Below are positions 10,871 to 24,345 of a stretch of 64,000 nt of DNA, piece by piece. A model generated the notes under the pieces. That model made no database searches, had not been told where the DNA came from, and saw only the letters and a list, made by a program, of their open reading frames with translations. This DNA is from Strigamia acuminata (lineage: Eukaryota; Arthropoda; Chilopoda; Geophilomorpha; Linotaeniidae). Made by a program: the position numbers and the translations under genes. The stretch spans positions 12,612,427-12,676,426 of the forward strand of contig OX442315.1 in assembly GCA_949358305.1 (NCBI GenBank). Direction: 5' to 3'. Each line of letters starts with the position of its first letter. The first letter of the stretch is position 1.

Positions 10871-12893
10871 ATGTATTTGCTTGTAAAGTTCTTTGTTTGC
10901 CTCATTTTGGCGTTTGTTTCATTTGACAAACATGCTTGCAACCAAAATACAGGCAACTCAATCACCTTTAAAAAGGTAAAACTACCCAACGAAGCTCTTT
11001 ACACACTAAGTGGATACAAAGTGAAAAAAAAGATGACTGGAATTCCTGATGTATCTCAATGTCAAGTCAAGTGTATCAAAATTGAAAATTGCTTGGCCTT
11101 TGTTTATGGGAAAAAATCGTGTACACTTTTGGAAAATGTAGAAAAAGGTGAAGTAAAAATCAAAAAAGGATTCAATCTATATGTCTATCAGGACCCAAAA
11201 AAGGTAAATATATAGGCGCGTTCAAAGTTTCGGTATTTACGGTTTTTACCGTTTCTACAAACGGAATAACATCAAAAGCAGCCATAAACCATTACCAAAA
11301 ACCGTGAAAACCAAAACCACAACTGGAGTGGTTTATGAATTGGTTTGAGCCGAGTTTTGGTTTTTACTACTTAATTTAAAATGGCTGCCTCGTAAGTTAG
11401 ATCAACGGATTAGACTTTCAATAATCATAAACACCATCGGGCGAAGCATCCACCTTTCAAAATGCTAGTAAATGCTAAATTATGTTTAAATAACCACAAC
11501 CACAATTCATTGGTTATTTGAAAGAAAAGGAAATTCTGGGCACCATTTGCTCCTGCGATCGCGACGCAACAAACGGGCTTAAAACGAACACGTTCACGGT
11601 TAGGCACGTTTGTGCTTACTCCTTATGGGCGTTTTCAGGGCCGTCTTTACACTTTTCAGCGCCCTGGGCTAATAAAACTCAGGCGCCCCTTGCCCAGCAC
11701 TTTTCTGTGCCTGGCGCCCTTCTGTGCCCATCGAGCCCCTGTGCCTGGCGCCCCCCTGTGCCCAGCGCCCCTGGGCTGCAGCCCAGTTAGCCCAATGGTA
11801 AAGGTGGGCCTGGGCGTTTTTATAAACGGCATAAACTGTATAAACCGAAACTTTAAACGCACCTAACATGTTTTGTGTTCGGCAAAATAAAACCTATTGT
11901 TTTCGTTAGAAAACCACTACGACTACGACGACCTCTACTACAACCATTCCTACGACAACTACAGTTACATCAACAACAACCACTCCTACAACAACTACTC
12001 CTACCACTACCACTACCACTACCACAACCACAACTACTCCTACAACAACCACTCCTGCAGCAACCACTCCTACCACAACGACTCCTTCGACAACGACTCC
12101 TACAATAACTATTCCTACGACTACCAGTCCTGCTCCTGAGACCACCGCTCCTAAGACCACCGTTCCTAAGACCACCGCTCCTGAGACCACCGTTCCCAAA
12201 ACCACCGCTCCCGACACCACCGCTCCCGACACCACCGCTCCTAAACCCACCGCTCCTGAGATCACCGCTCCTAAGCCCACCGCTCCTGAAACCACCGGTC
12301 CTAAGACCACGGCTCCTGAAACCACCGGTCCCAAGACCACGGCTCCCGATACCATTGCTCCTAAGCCCACCGCTCCCGACACCACCGCTCCTAAGCCCAC
12401 CGCTCCTGAGATCACCGCACCTAAGCCCACCGCTCCTGAAACCACCGGTCCTAAGACCACGGCTCCTGAAACCACCGGTCCCAAGACCACCGCTCCCGAC
12501 ACCACCGCTCCTAAGCCCACCGTTCCTGAGATCAACGCTCCTAAGCCCACCGCTCCTGAAACCACCGGTCCTAAGACCACGGCTCCTGAAACCACCGGTC
12601 CCAAGACCACCGCTCCCGACACCACTACTCCTAAGCCCACCGCTCCTAAGCCCACCACCGCTTCTAAGCCCACCACCGCTTCTTCGCCCCCCACCGCTCC
12701 TAAGCCCACCACCGCTCCTACAACTACTACATCAAAAACTTCAACTACCACAGTTGATCCGCTCGATGCTTATGATGATACTGAAGATGACCACGACAAT
12801 ATAATTGCTAAGAAACCGGGTGACCTTCCGCAGTATGCAGATGATGATGATGATGAGGAAGGAGACCCCAAGAAACCGTTTAAATATAGTTAA
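10871..12893 (+). CDS. Secreted PAN/apple-domain mucin-like protein B (2 exons, about 438 aa)
   Basis: Exon 1 is 10871-11203 and exon 2 is 11910-12893, phase 0 (donor GTAAAT, acceptor TTTTCGTTAG). Exon 2 has no ATG, so it is recognisable only through splicing and its similarity to gene A. The protein has a signal peptide (residues about 1-24), a PAN/apple-like module with LSGYKVKKKMTGIPDV, CQVKCIKIENC and KKSC, a Thr/Pro repeat region and the conserved acidic tail KKPGDLPQYADDDDD. The later repeats are of the type APKPTAPETTGPKTTAPE, a higher-order unit not used in gene A. Position, intron phase, domains and tail show tandem duplication with A. A secreted mucin or matrix role is inferred; no enzyme motif is present. 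Confidence 0.83.
11215..11863. mobile_element. Tc1/mariner-like MITE with TA duplication, in the intron of gene B
   Basis: The left end GGCGCGTTCAAAGTTTCGGT and the inverted right end GGTGCGTTTAAAGTTTCGGT differ at two positions. TA flanks both sides (11213-11214 and 11864-11865). The termini resemble those at 20668-20847, suggesting a family. The element is interrupted by a nested hAT element. It has no coding capacity of its own and fills most of the 706-bp intron. Confidence 0.85.
11636..11812. mobile_element. Nested GC-rich hAT MITE with perfect 8-bp target duplication
   Basis: Its ends CAGGGCCGTCTTTAC and inverted CAGGCCCACCTTTAC match at 12 of 15. The octamer GGCGTTTT occurs immediately before (11628-11635) and after (11813-11820). 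The interior repeats words such as GTGCCTGGCGCCC and is very GC-rich. It sits wholly inside the 11215-11863 MITE, so it inserted later. Several short open frames on both strands fall here and are not genes. Confidence 0.92.
11910..12756 (+). repeat. Coding minisatellite, Thr/Pro units (gene B)
   Basis: Within exon 2 the 15-bp Pro/Thr unit is organised into larger blocks, each ending in variants of PETTGPKTTAPETTGPKTTA, repeated about three times between 12250 and 12630. This indicates recent block duplication. Long antisense frames are a composition effect. Confidence 0.8.
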
Positions 12894-13035
12894 GAGAGAA
12901 TCAAAAATAACTTTTTTTGTTTTCCAATTATAACAATGATAATGGAAATGATCCATCAAAATCTACTGAGCACTAAATAAGAAGATAGTTAATAATCTTG
13001 AAAATGTAATTTCACAACACAACATATTAAATATA

Positions 13036-13041
13036 TTTATT
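13036..13041 (-). terminator. Poly(A) signal for the minus-strand gene 13287-14351
   Basis: AATAAA on the minus strand, about 245 bp after that gene's stop codon. It lies inside the predicted 3' UTR of gene B, which converges on it. Confidence 0.4.
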
Positions 13042-13145
13042 GTGAATAACTTATTACACATCAAAATGCAAACACAAATACATTAATTTAGATAAATGTG
13101 GCTGTAGTCAATAATGTTTAATTCTTATTATTGATGTTAATACAT

Positions 13146-13179
13146 AATAAATCGTACATAGTATACCATATGTAATAAA
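13146..13179 (+). terminator. Poly(A) signals for PAN-mucin gene B
   Basis: Two AATAAA hexamers (13146-13151 and 13174-13179) lie about 255-285 bp after the gene B stop. They lie to the right of the minus-strand gene's own signal, so the convergent 3' UTRs may overlap by more than 100 bp. Confidence 0.45.
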
Positions 13180-13286
13180 AATTGCAATAAACAAACTAGA
13201 ATTATTTCAATTGTCAATTATTACAACATTCAGTACCAATAAAACCACTAACGAGGTTATACTTTCAGACTACACAAAAATCACCA

Positions 13287-14351
13287 TTATTCTAAAATTC
13301 CATTATCATTATAATACCACTTCAAAGTATACGCTATCAACTGAAACGGTATATATTTATCATTGTCATGACTCGAAGCAATTTTATCGGACAAAACGTA
13401 ATCCTCAATCCTCCTTTTCACAACCATTCCATGAAATTCCTCAACCAACATCTTATGATTGTACACTTCAAACACCCACTTACCCAGCTCACTATTTGTA
13501 AACAACACAAACAAAGCGTACATCCAAGCATGACTGGCCATTTCATTATCAACACAATGTGCCAAATAATAAACCAACTTAATCAACAGATCAGCTTCCA
13601 AAACATTCTCATCCGCCAAAGAGCCACAACCAAAGACAGTTTTGTAAGTTTCCAACAACCCAGGTGAAATAAACCTCCTCCTACTTTCCTCCCAGTTGTA
13701 CGGCTTGCCGGGTATTTCTTCTTCCGTAGTTTCAGCCAAAACTTGATAGTCGTCAAACAAAACCTGTTCCACCAGCTTCACTGCATCCTTGACCTCTCTT
13801 GTGCTTCTAACATAGTTAGGCCATTTTTTAATATTATTAGCAGCTGCTTTCACTTTCCCTTTGGTAATAACCTCGCCGGTGAGTGGGCAGCTTACGAGAG
13901 CCGACGAAAAGAAATCCAATGCAATTTCCTGGGCTGTTTGCGGATCAGTAGTGTTGTAATCATGGTGGGCATTGTGCTTGTAGTGATAAGCCAATGCCAA
14001 ATCCCACACTGAAACACCTTTCTTCATCTTATCTTTGATTTCGCTCGGGATTACAATTCTGCAGCTATTCATGATAATCTCAAGTACGTCATGATTCATT
14101 GAATAATTATGCCTGGGTTGCCATATCAAGGATTGGCCAAGTTCCAGTGGTAACAGATGAGAGTTATTGGTGGCACAACTCAACAGATGGCAGGTGCTAT
14201 CTCTATCAAATTGTGTTTCTTCACTGGCAGCCATTTGCAGATGATATGGCCAGATGATGCTCACCAGTATATGTAGAAGCTGGAGGGAAAATCCCCTTCT
14301 TAGGAATGTGGCTGTGGGCAGTACACCTATAAGAGCAGCAATCAGTAACAT
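13287..14351 (-). CDS. Unrecognised 354-aa protein, single coding exon
   Basis: An uninterrupted frame of 354 codons on the minus strand, with balanced composition unlike its AT-rich surroundings, so it is probably a real gene. The first 45 residues are hydrophobic (MLLIAALIGVLP then LLHILVSIIW), suggesting a signal peptide or anchor; an internal Met (MAASEETQF) is an alternative start. The rest is mixed alpha-helical-looking sequence with conserved-style blocks VWDLALAYHYKH, PLTGEVITKGK, ADENVLEADLLIKLVYYLAH and HAWMYALFVLF. I do not recognise a family; a faint likeness to an arthropod haemocyanin-type N-terminal helical domain is too weak to use. Upstream splice sites indicate a 5' UTR intron (donor at 14663, likely acceptor just above 14402) that contains a MITE. 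It converges on gene B. Confidence 0.7.
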   Translation of the reverse strand: MLLIAALIGVLPTATFLRRGFSLQLLHILVSIIWPYHLQMAASEETQFDRDSTCHLLSCATNNSHLLPLELGQSLIWQPRHNYSMNHDVLEIIMNSCRIVIPSEIKDKMKKGVSVWDLALAYHYKHNAHHDYNTTDPQTAQEIALDFFSSALVSCPLTGEVITKGKVKAAANNIKKWPNYVRSTREVKDAVKLVEQVLFDDYQVLAETTEEEIPGKPYNWEESRRRFISPGLLETYKTVFGCGSLADENVLEADLLIKLVYYLAHCVDNEMASHAWMYALFVLFTNSELGKWVFEVYNHKMLVEEFHGMVVKRRIEDYVLSDKIASSHDNDKYIPFQLIAYTLKWYYNDNGILE

Positions 14352-14402
14352 GATGGAATAGAGATAACTTGATGTGTGGGTTTGATAGAATGCAAATCTT
14401 CA

Positions 14403-14663
14403 CTGGAAAATGAGTAGAGAGAAGGCTGGCAGATGTTTGTGTCAAGAGAGAAATTAATGATGTTTCTGAATGGACAAAACAAACATTGCTGAAGGTGCAA
14501 AACATACAGTAAGAGCATTCAAAAATTAAAATAACAATTTTAGTTTAAGTGTATTTTAAGTTTTAACATGGGTTTAAACGGAAAATGATGTCATTTTTGT
14601 TTTAAAATTGACGTAAAACACAAAATATTTTAGTTTTTAAATGCAGCTACTAAATAAACTTAC
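14403..14663 (-). other. Probable 5' UTR intron of the minus-strand gene
   Basis: A strong donor (CCGTG|GTAAGT, exon ending at 14664) lies upstream of the start. Several acceptors precede the ATG, the best being CATTTTCCAG before 14402. The interval includes the MITE copy at 14515-14644. Confidence 0.45.
14515..14644. mobile_element. Small MITE, copy 2
   Basis: Aligns with the element at 3320-3450 over its whole length with few changes. The ends GCATTCAAAAATTAAAAT and inverted GCATTTAAAAACTAAAAT are retained. No clear target duplication is visible. It lies in the probable 5' UTR intron of the minus-strand gene. Confidence 0.75.
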
Positions 14664-14664
14664 C

Positions 14665-17600
14665 ACGGCGTAGGATTTAATGTGCGAAATGTTTTTATGT
14701 TTTACCTTAATTTTTTTCCTGTGGAATTGTCAGTTTGTGCGACAAATCTTATCGAAGGATACGGCAAAAGGTCAAGGAAGTTTGGAAGTTTGCACTGAAA
14801 ATAATGAAGAAATATAATTTTTTTGCAATAAAATTTATGTTATTAAAATTGGAGGAAATATATTATAAAGATGTTGGGAAATTGCAGGGATAGCTAGTCA
14901 GTGGGAATGTACAATCGTTGTAATTTAGGTTTATATTGGAGGAAAAATTTGATGTGACGTCATTTGGGGATGGTCCAAGTTCCAAATTGCATGCTATTGG
15001 CTGGAACTTTTCCAGCAGGGGATTTCCCTTTAGTGTTTCACCAAAGTTGAAGATTTCCAGATATTATTTTGCTGTATCATGTTTAAGATTAAGGTATATA
15101 GTCATTTGGTGGATATCAAATAGCTTTTTATAGACTTCGTATTTAATTTTCAAGTTATAATACATAAAAGCAACAAAATCACAATTTGGTTCGTACATTT
15201 TAGCTATTTAATGCAATCTGAATTTTGTTCTGATCATTTTTCAAGTTTTCCCAACTTCCATGCTTAAATTTTTATTGTTATTGTTGCTAGAAAAATTATA
15301 TTTGAAATTATTGGTCCAAAAATTGAACCATTTAGCAGATGTTTGCTAGCTGTTGCTACTGCTAAATCGTTGAGAGATTATTTTATTGCTTTTTTATATT
15401 ATAAATTATACAATTTGACTTTTGACATTTTGTCACTGAATATGAGGAAGATGATGAAATTTGTCACCATTACAGAAGAGAATCGACAAAAAAAAATAAA
15501 GAGATAAACGATATTGCGATAACTCGACATTTCCTATGAAAGATGACCAAGTTTAAAGTCAAAATATTCATTTTAACAATTATTAACAAAAATGTAAGTG
15601 TGAAAATGTATAAAATTTTAAAAATAGTCATTTTTTAAAAAAAATTAAAAAGTAATAAATTTGTATTTAATATACCATATATCAAAATTTTGTGGATTTG
15701 TTACGACCTTGTTACAGGGGGGAGGGATTCTAAAAATCCAAAAATTAACGTTACGTAACTTATAGACGGCCCCAATTTGTATATACGTTTGACTTTTTTC
15801 TTTTGGAATCCACGAAGTTGTAATAATTTATAAGCTTTTCATTCGCATTCCAGTCGCATTTTTTTTAAGCCTAATGTTGCCCCATTAGGCCTAACATTCG
15901 ATGAGTTCCTCTTATTGGAATCAACAAAATGGGTTTGCGCTTAATCATTTTCCTCCTATTTCTGTTTTTAATTGTATATGAACTCAACTTTGCAGATAAA
16001 TGAAGATAATCATCAACATGATGCAGTAACATTTTAATTTGAACTTGAGCAAGAGAAAATAAACAAAAGGCAACGCGAATGCAACAGGAGTTCCCCCCGT
16101 TTTACCTGATTGGTTTTCCTACTCTATCTAATCTTGTGTGGCGTCCCCAAAACCGCCATCATCCAATCATCATCATCTCGTTCGATGCAAATTAATCAAG
16201 GAGAATGCAAATCCAATGGGAAAAAGGAGAGGGGGAAGGGAAGAAACATCTGACCTTTTCATTCACGTGAGTTGCTTTCCAGTCCACCAGGAGGCAGATT
16301 AAATCCCCCAAACTTGAAAAGATAATTTAGGCAAGAAGTTTTTCAATAGCAAACAAATCTATGTGAGAATATTAAAAATAACAAATCAATTCCCTCACAA
16401 ATCAATCTTTTGGCCACTTTCTAACACTTTTTTTCCCCCTCATTCAAGATTGTTCAATTTTGTGCAGATTTTGCCACCAGAGGTCTTGCGAACGACATTT
16501 TTCAAATGTTACCGTATTACCCGTTGGCATTTAGCAGCAAGTGTAATTTCCAAAAGTTGGTAATTTCACTTGTAGCCGCACGCCGTTTAAAGCGGGATTA
16601 TACGATAAGCTAAGTACACACGGCCTTTCTAGGGTCAAATATTCCGTCAACCGGCTTTTGCAGGTTTTCACGCAGTTAACGGAATGATTCCGCTTCTTAC
16701 GTTACCGCAATGCATTCTAGGTACTCAGAATCTGTTCGTGCATGGAAACAACTGAATTTTTCCGTAAAACATCACTAGTGCCCCAGATAAATGCATAAAT
16801 GCATAGGAAAATATTTTTAATAAATGCATATTTTCCAAAAATCAGAAAATAAATGCATAAATCGCCATTTTACCGGGAAAAAAACGGTAATTTGTGTCTT
16901 TTTATAATGATACGTAACATATAGGTATCATTTTTGCCTTTTTTTAAAGACACGTATTGTGTATGTACGCTTTGCATTCGGAAAACTGAGGACCTTGCCA
17001 AAAACAGACACTAGGGAAAGTCAATAAATGAGTGTCTGGAAAAAGTTTTAAGAAATAAACAAATAAAATAATAAAATAACAGAAAAAAAATGTATTGCCA
17101 ATTACTAATTATAATTCATTTACATCAAGAACACTTGGAAATGGTATTAAGTTGTGATTTAACACCTGATTTAACTCGAATAAATTTTTTGTTGCCGTTC
17201 CATGCACGGAATAAGCTTTCGCCATAATTATTAATCGTTATGAAAACGTGTTTACGGTCAAATTGTTTTGTATTTAATTTACTGATTGGATTTTTTTTCC
17301 ATCATCATCAACCCTTTTCTTTATGGAATATTAAAAACCCTTTTTTTCTTCTACACAGCAGGAGTTTTCTTTTTTTAAATTTTTTTTTAACTCATTGAAT
17401 CCCAAAATTACCGGTTAATTTAAGAATGCTACGCAACTAATGGACCTAACCCTTTCACCACTATCAGCCATCAGCTTTGATTCCCCATCTTCCCATTCTA
17501 TTCATCTGATTCTAAACCAATCAACTTCTTCTGGCCGCTTCGCAGCATTTTGTGCGACCAATTGCTACAAAATAGTGAATTTTTCCACCATAAATTTGCA

Positions 17601-17917
17601 TCAAATCACCAAAAATCCAAACAAAATTCATAAACAAAACATACAAAAAATTAACAATTTCAATAATAAATCCCACCAATTCAAAACAAAAATTAAAAAT
17701 AATATATTCCATCCAAATATCATTTTATAATTATATATAAAAAAAATATATGTAAAAAAAAAAAATAATAATAAAATTCTAAAAAAAAAATATTTAATTC
17801 TGTATTTATTTTTTTCCTCCAATTAATCATCTTCTGCATTCTCCCCATTATCATCTCCCGTTAGCAACTTCATCAATGCACGCGCACTGCACCCTGGGTA
17901 AACTGTTTGAAACTTCA
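14665..17917. other. Intergenic region between the minus-strand gene and the homeobox gene
   Basis: Mostly AT-rich sequence. It holds a perfect CRE-like TGACGTCA at 14954-14961 in a moderately GC-rich block (14930-15060), and a GGGGAGGGATT...TTACGTAAC...GACGGCCCC segment near 15716-15773 that looks like one end of a transposon. Repeated AAATGCATAAATGCATA words occur at 16790-16860, and long A/T runs at 17720-17815. No gene is supported. Confidence 0.4.
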
Positions 17918-17923
17918 TATAAA
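17918..17923 (+). promoter_or_regulatory. TATA box of the homeobox gene
   Basis: TATAAA lies in CATATAAAGTTCC, about 112 bp before the chosen ATG. Initiation about 30 bp downstream would exclude the out-of-frame ATGs at 17938 and 17941, and so supports the start at 18035. Confidence 0.55.
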
Positions 17924-18034
17924 GTTCCGCCTCCAAAATGATGGACCCGTATTCGAAGCCAACCTCGATTTACATCAGCAACGAAATCAACCTCCAATCA
18001 TCACTCCAAAAAACAACAAAAACAACAACAACAA

Positions 18035-20591
<2,557 letters not shown>

Positions 20592-20667
20592 ATATATATC
20601 TAAACGTATCTGTTTTATCTCTATAGTAAAAATAAGATTACAATTTGGATCGACGAAAAGATCATTA

Positions 20668-20847
20668 GGTGCGTTCAAATTGACTAAACAAATACTTAAA
20701 GTAAAATTAGATAAATAAATGTAATAAATGACGCACGAATCTGGACTAACTTAAGCAAAATATGACGTAAAAAACGTCACATCCAGAGAACGAGGTTATC
20801 AACTTAATACAGTTAAGCAGATTTTTCTTAACCAATTTGAATGCGCC
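20668..20847. mobile_element. 180-bp MITE with TA duplication, 3' of the homeobox stop
   Basis: The left end GGTGCGTTCAAATTG and the inverted right end GGCGCATTCAAATTG match at 13 of 15 bases, with TA on both sides (20666-20667 and 20848-20849). The terminal GGYGCRTTCAAA is shared with the element at 11215-11863. It begins 76 bp after the homeobox stop codon, so it probably lies in that gene's 3' UTR. Confidence 0.82.
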
Positions 20848-21545
20848 TAATGATTCTCAGCAGAAACAACGTGTGAACTAACGTACGTACCGTACTGCCT
20901 CATTTAAACGCCCGGGCGTTTACATTTTTTTTGGGGCCTACAACCAGGCGGTAATTTGATACCAGGCGTTTAACCAGAAAAATAGTCAAAAATAAGTTAC
21001 CGGAAACAGCGAAGGCACCCGGATTGGAAGTGCCAACAATTGCAGCAGCGTCAATTTCCGAAACTTCCGAAACGCTATGGATACTTAATTGGCCATTTCC
21101 GCTTTTACCGGGCGCCAATTTGAAACCCAGCGTTAATACGAGGCCGGGGGTCTATAAACTTCTTTGTGTACGCCTGCCAGACGCTAAAACCGGCCCGTCG
21201 TTTGAATGAATCCGAGCGTTTAAATGAAGCAGTGCGGTACCCAATTTATTTATTTCGTAGTTTGCTCAGTTTGCGCTTGGTATCTTGATGCCAAATTCAA
21301 ATTGCACAATACATTCTGCACGTGCCAATGTATAGTGTCTTTGATTGTGTCTTTTTTCTGTGTATCAATACTTTTTGAGTACAAGTGTTGCATTTTGTTT
21401 TAGGATTGTTAGGGCCAGCTCCAGGTCTATCAGCAGTTCAGCACCCTGAGCAATTGTTTGTGTGCGCCCCATCTCAAAATATGATAAGATAACTACGAAG
21501 GAGATAGCATGTTTTCTGACATATAGCCATCAAGCATTATACATT

Positions 21546-21878
21546 GTTCGCACCAGAAAGTTTGGGCTAGCTTAGAATTTAAATCTAGTTCAAGATGATT
21601 TAGCCTACAAAATGATTTAGCTAATGCGTTCGCACCAAGGATATCTAAGCTAGCATGCAGCCAATTGACAATCAACTGTCCACGCTGCGCAAGGAATTGT
21701 GGGAGGTGACCTTGGCAGTTAACTAGTTATTTGACAATTATCTAGTTCACACGACTGGATTAGAATTAACTAGTTTAAAGAATTTTAAACTAGATAATTT
21801 TGGGCTGCTTAGATGCGTTCGCACCAAGAACCAGAACTAGATTTAAACTTTGGGCTAGCCCTACTTTCTGGTGCGAAC
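21546..21878. mobile_element. 333-bp MITE with long inverted ends
   Basis: The ends GTTCGCACCAGAAAG are identical as an inverted repeat (21546-21560 and 21864-21878). The match continues inward with gaps for about 45 bp (GGGCTAGC and AAATCTAGTTC on both arms). Variant copies of GCGTTCGCACCAAG inside (21626 and 21814) suggest a nested or rearranged structure. No target duplication is evident. Non-coding. Confidence 0.82.
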
Positions 21879-21889
21879 GGATTTTTATG

Positions 21890-21916
21890 TACAGTCGTGT
21901 TCAAAAAAACTGGACC
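21890..21916 (+). mobile_element. Possible single end of a Tc1-like element
   Basis: TACAGTCGTGTTCAAAAAAA has the look of a Tc1-like terminal repeat starting at a TA. No matching opposite end was seen within the following sequence, so at best this is a truncated copy. Confidence 0.3.
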
Positions 21917-22396
21917 CTCACTCTAGGCCGGCAATTGAAATTGTGAGTAATTCTGTGTTTTGGCACTAGGTTAAACACCAGACATCAACAGGTGATAATA
22001 CTTGTATAATACTTGTGTAGCAGACAAGGGTGTATGTCTCGTGCGGTTGCATCGCTTGATCGTACCTGCGCTGGCCCTGACAATTGCGTCACAACTTACA
22101 GTAATTAATAGCTGCTAGCAAAGTGGAACAATCCATCCACTTGTAATCGTTTGTATAATTCTGGTTTAAAATTGTTCATTTCAAAATAATTCACAGCACC
22201 ATAAAACCTGAAATAAAGTTTTTTTTTTAAAAGATGTGTATTACAAACAGTTAAAATTTGTAGTTGTAATAATCTTTCCTTGCTGTTCTATAAAATAATG
22301 AGAATACCATTTCAGTTGTCTTCTATGAGAAATTGACGATTAATCAATCCCAATCCCAACCAATTCACGATAATTCAAAATAGCAATCCTTTGGAG

Positions 22397-22702
22397 CAGG
22401 GGTGTCCAACAGCCTAGCTTCCCTGGGCCACATTGGAAGAGGAGGAATTGTCTCGGGCCGCACTGACACTAAAGTTAGCAAACAAAAGTTGATGAGCTAA
22501 TATTGTTAGCAAAAAAAAAGGTCCATGCATAATTTTCTTAATACACACCACTGCAAATAAGCAAAAAATAATCTTAAATTTAATGTTGTTTGCTGTCCGA
22601 AGAAAGTAAACATTAAAATTTATTTAAAAAAAAATTTAGAAAGTGTTGGGCCCGGTTGGGCCGCATTCACGGTCATCCTGGGCCGTGGGTTAGACACCCC
22701 TG
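22397..22702. mobile_element. 306-bp hAT-type MITE
   Basis: The ends CAGGGGTGTCCAAC and inverted CAGGGGTGTCTAAC differ at one base and are typical of hAT elements. The flanking octamers CTTTGGAG and CTTTAGGC agree only partly, consistent with an older insertion. The interior has TGGGCCACATTGG and CGGGCCGCACTG. It directly abuts the dispersed-repeat copy at 22705. Confidence 0.8.
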
Positions 22703-22704
22703 CT

Positions 22705-22860
22705 TTAGGCCAATTTCCTACATTTTGGACTTCTAAAAATGCTTTTTATGCTTGTTTTGGCTCGAATCTGATTGAAAAAAATTCGTACACACCGGCATGC
22801 CAGTAAAAATGGGGTTTATCGGCATGCCGTTAAAACCGGCATGCGGCTTAAAGCCGGGTA
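22705..22860 (+). repeat. Dispersed repeat, copy 3 (longest)
   Basis: Shares blocks with the copies at 2219 and 7375, and extends into a stretch with three GGCATGC words and GGCTTAAAGCCGGG. A short frame across it is a repeat product. Confidence 0.7.
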
Positions 22861-24279
22861 ATAAAGTACAAATTTTGAGAAGGTTTATCAGGGGAGTTTG
22901 TCTTGTCAAACTTAAACTGAAATTCGCTTTTTCCGGCAGGGATTCGACTTATAGGGCAGGCCATAAAGAAAAAGAAAAAAAATTCTATCACTTCAGAAGT
23001 GGCAAAATCGTTTTAAACTGCAGGAGGAATTTTATTGATTATCAGCTTCATTGAATTTTCTCAAGTATAAAGAGAATAAGGGATACAGGATCTATGGGGA
23101 GTCAATCTGCCCAGAGCATTGGCTAACTCTCATTGGCTGGCTACTTTGCCGTACCAATTTTAAAAAAAAAACTCTACTCACCCAACCTGGGTCATTTTTT
23201 ACCCAATGCCAAAAAGATTTTTCCAAAAATTTATGAAAATAATTTCATGTTTATGAAGAAATTTAACCAATTCGGAGTTTTTCGACAAGGTACGACAAAA
23301 TAATTAAGATTGAATTCAAAAATAGTGGGTAAGCCAGCCGTGATTTATCTACTGACCAAAAAGTATTAGATTTTCTGGATAAATAGATAATTAAAATGTT
23401 AAGTTTGTCAAATCAGCTTTAAACTATATCGCTATCCAACAACTTATTTTGTTTTGTGCTCACTCAACTACAAAATTATCCATTCTATACACGCATTTGC
23501 TCGTGTTTTTTTTTTGGTTCTAACCTACATCGGTTATAAATTATAACTTTGGTGGCAACCTGTTGTTATCAGATGGAAGGACTTCCCTTGTAAATGACTA
23601 ATAATTAAAGTCTTATTAGTCAATTACCAAGTTTACATGGTCACAGTAAAAATCCAAATTTTTCTCTAATAGAAAACTGCATGTGTATTAGACTACCTGA
23701 CATTAGTTTTCGGAAAAAACATTAAACTTGCGCATTAATCATCCACAATGTATCACGTACAAACATCACATCAACGATAATCTGACATCAGCTGGAAAAC
23801 TGCGCCCCATCTAAACTTGGTAATAACGAAATACTCAATTTCCAGTCACGTAAATATTGCACTGGAAAAAAAAAAAAATTTTCAAACATTTCCAAGTTGG
23901 AATCCACGACTATTCACCGCACGACCACGAAATCGCGCGAGCAGGTAATCGCGTGGCAAACTCATCGGGGCGACAATTGGGCGGTCGTCAAGAAATCGCG
24001 CGATTTATCGCGTAATTCATCGCATTTCAAAATTTTAAACGATTTTCTATTTTTAAGATGTTTTACGTATGTCGCAACATACAACATTGTACCTTTAACT
24101 GTGATTGGTGATTGAAACCAAACAAAATGTTTAATTGTAATTCACTCAATTTTTCATCTATTTTTATACAATTGTCCGTAGAATTCTGTCGAATTCTGTA
24201 ACGAGTCATTAAACACTTGAAATTGTGTCAGTTGCTGTTTATCATTCAAGTTTATATTAATGCAGATGCCTCTTTGGAT

Positions 24280-24345
24280 CAGGGTTGGACTGTGTACAAA
24301 TTTAGTACCGGGAAATCTAGATGGAATGGGCCACAGGTCACCGGA
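24280..24345. mobile_element. Truncated relative of the 7968 hAT MITE
   Basis: Begins CAGGGTTGGACTGTG and continues with AAATTTAGTACCGGGAAATC, the complement of words in the 7968-8122 element, plus TGGGCCACAGGTCACCGG. The second terminal repeat is missing. Confidence 0.6.

Noticed and set aside
11518-11869. Several overlapping Pro/Ala-rich open frames
   Set aside because: They fall inside a GC-rich nested hAT MITE with target duplications and have no splice or start support.
11906-12751. 281-codon antisense open frame across the gene B repeat
   Set aside because: Same composition effect; the sense exon is supported by its paralogue.
17938-18034. ATG at 17938/17941 as the homeobox start
   Set aside because: It is out of frame with the homeodomain exons and lies at or before the transcription start expected from the TATA box.
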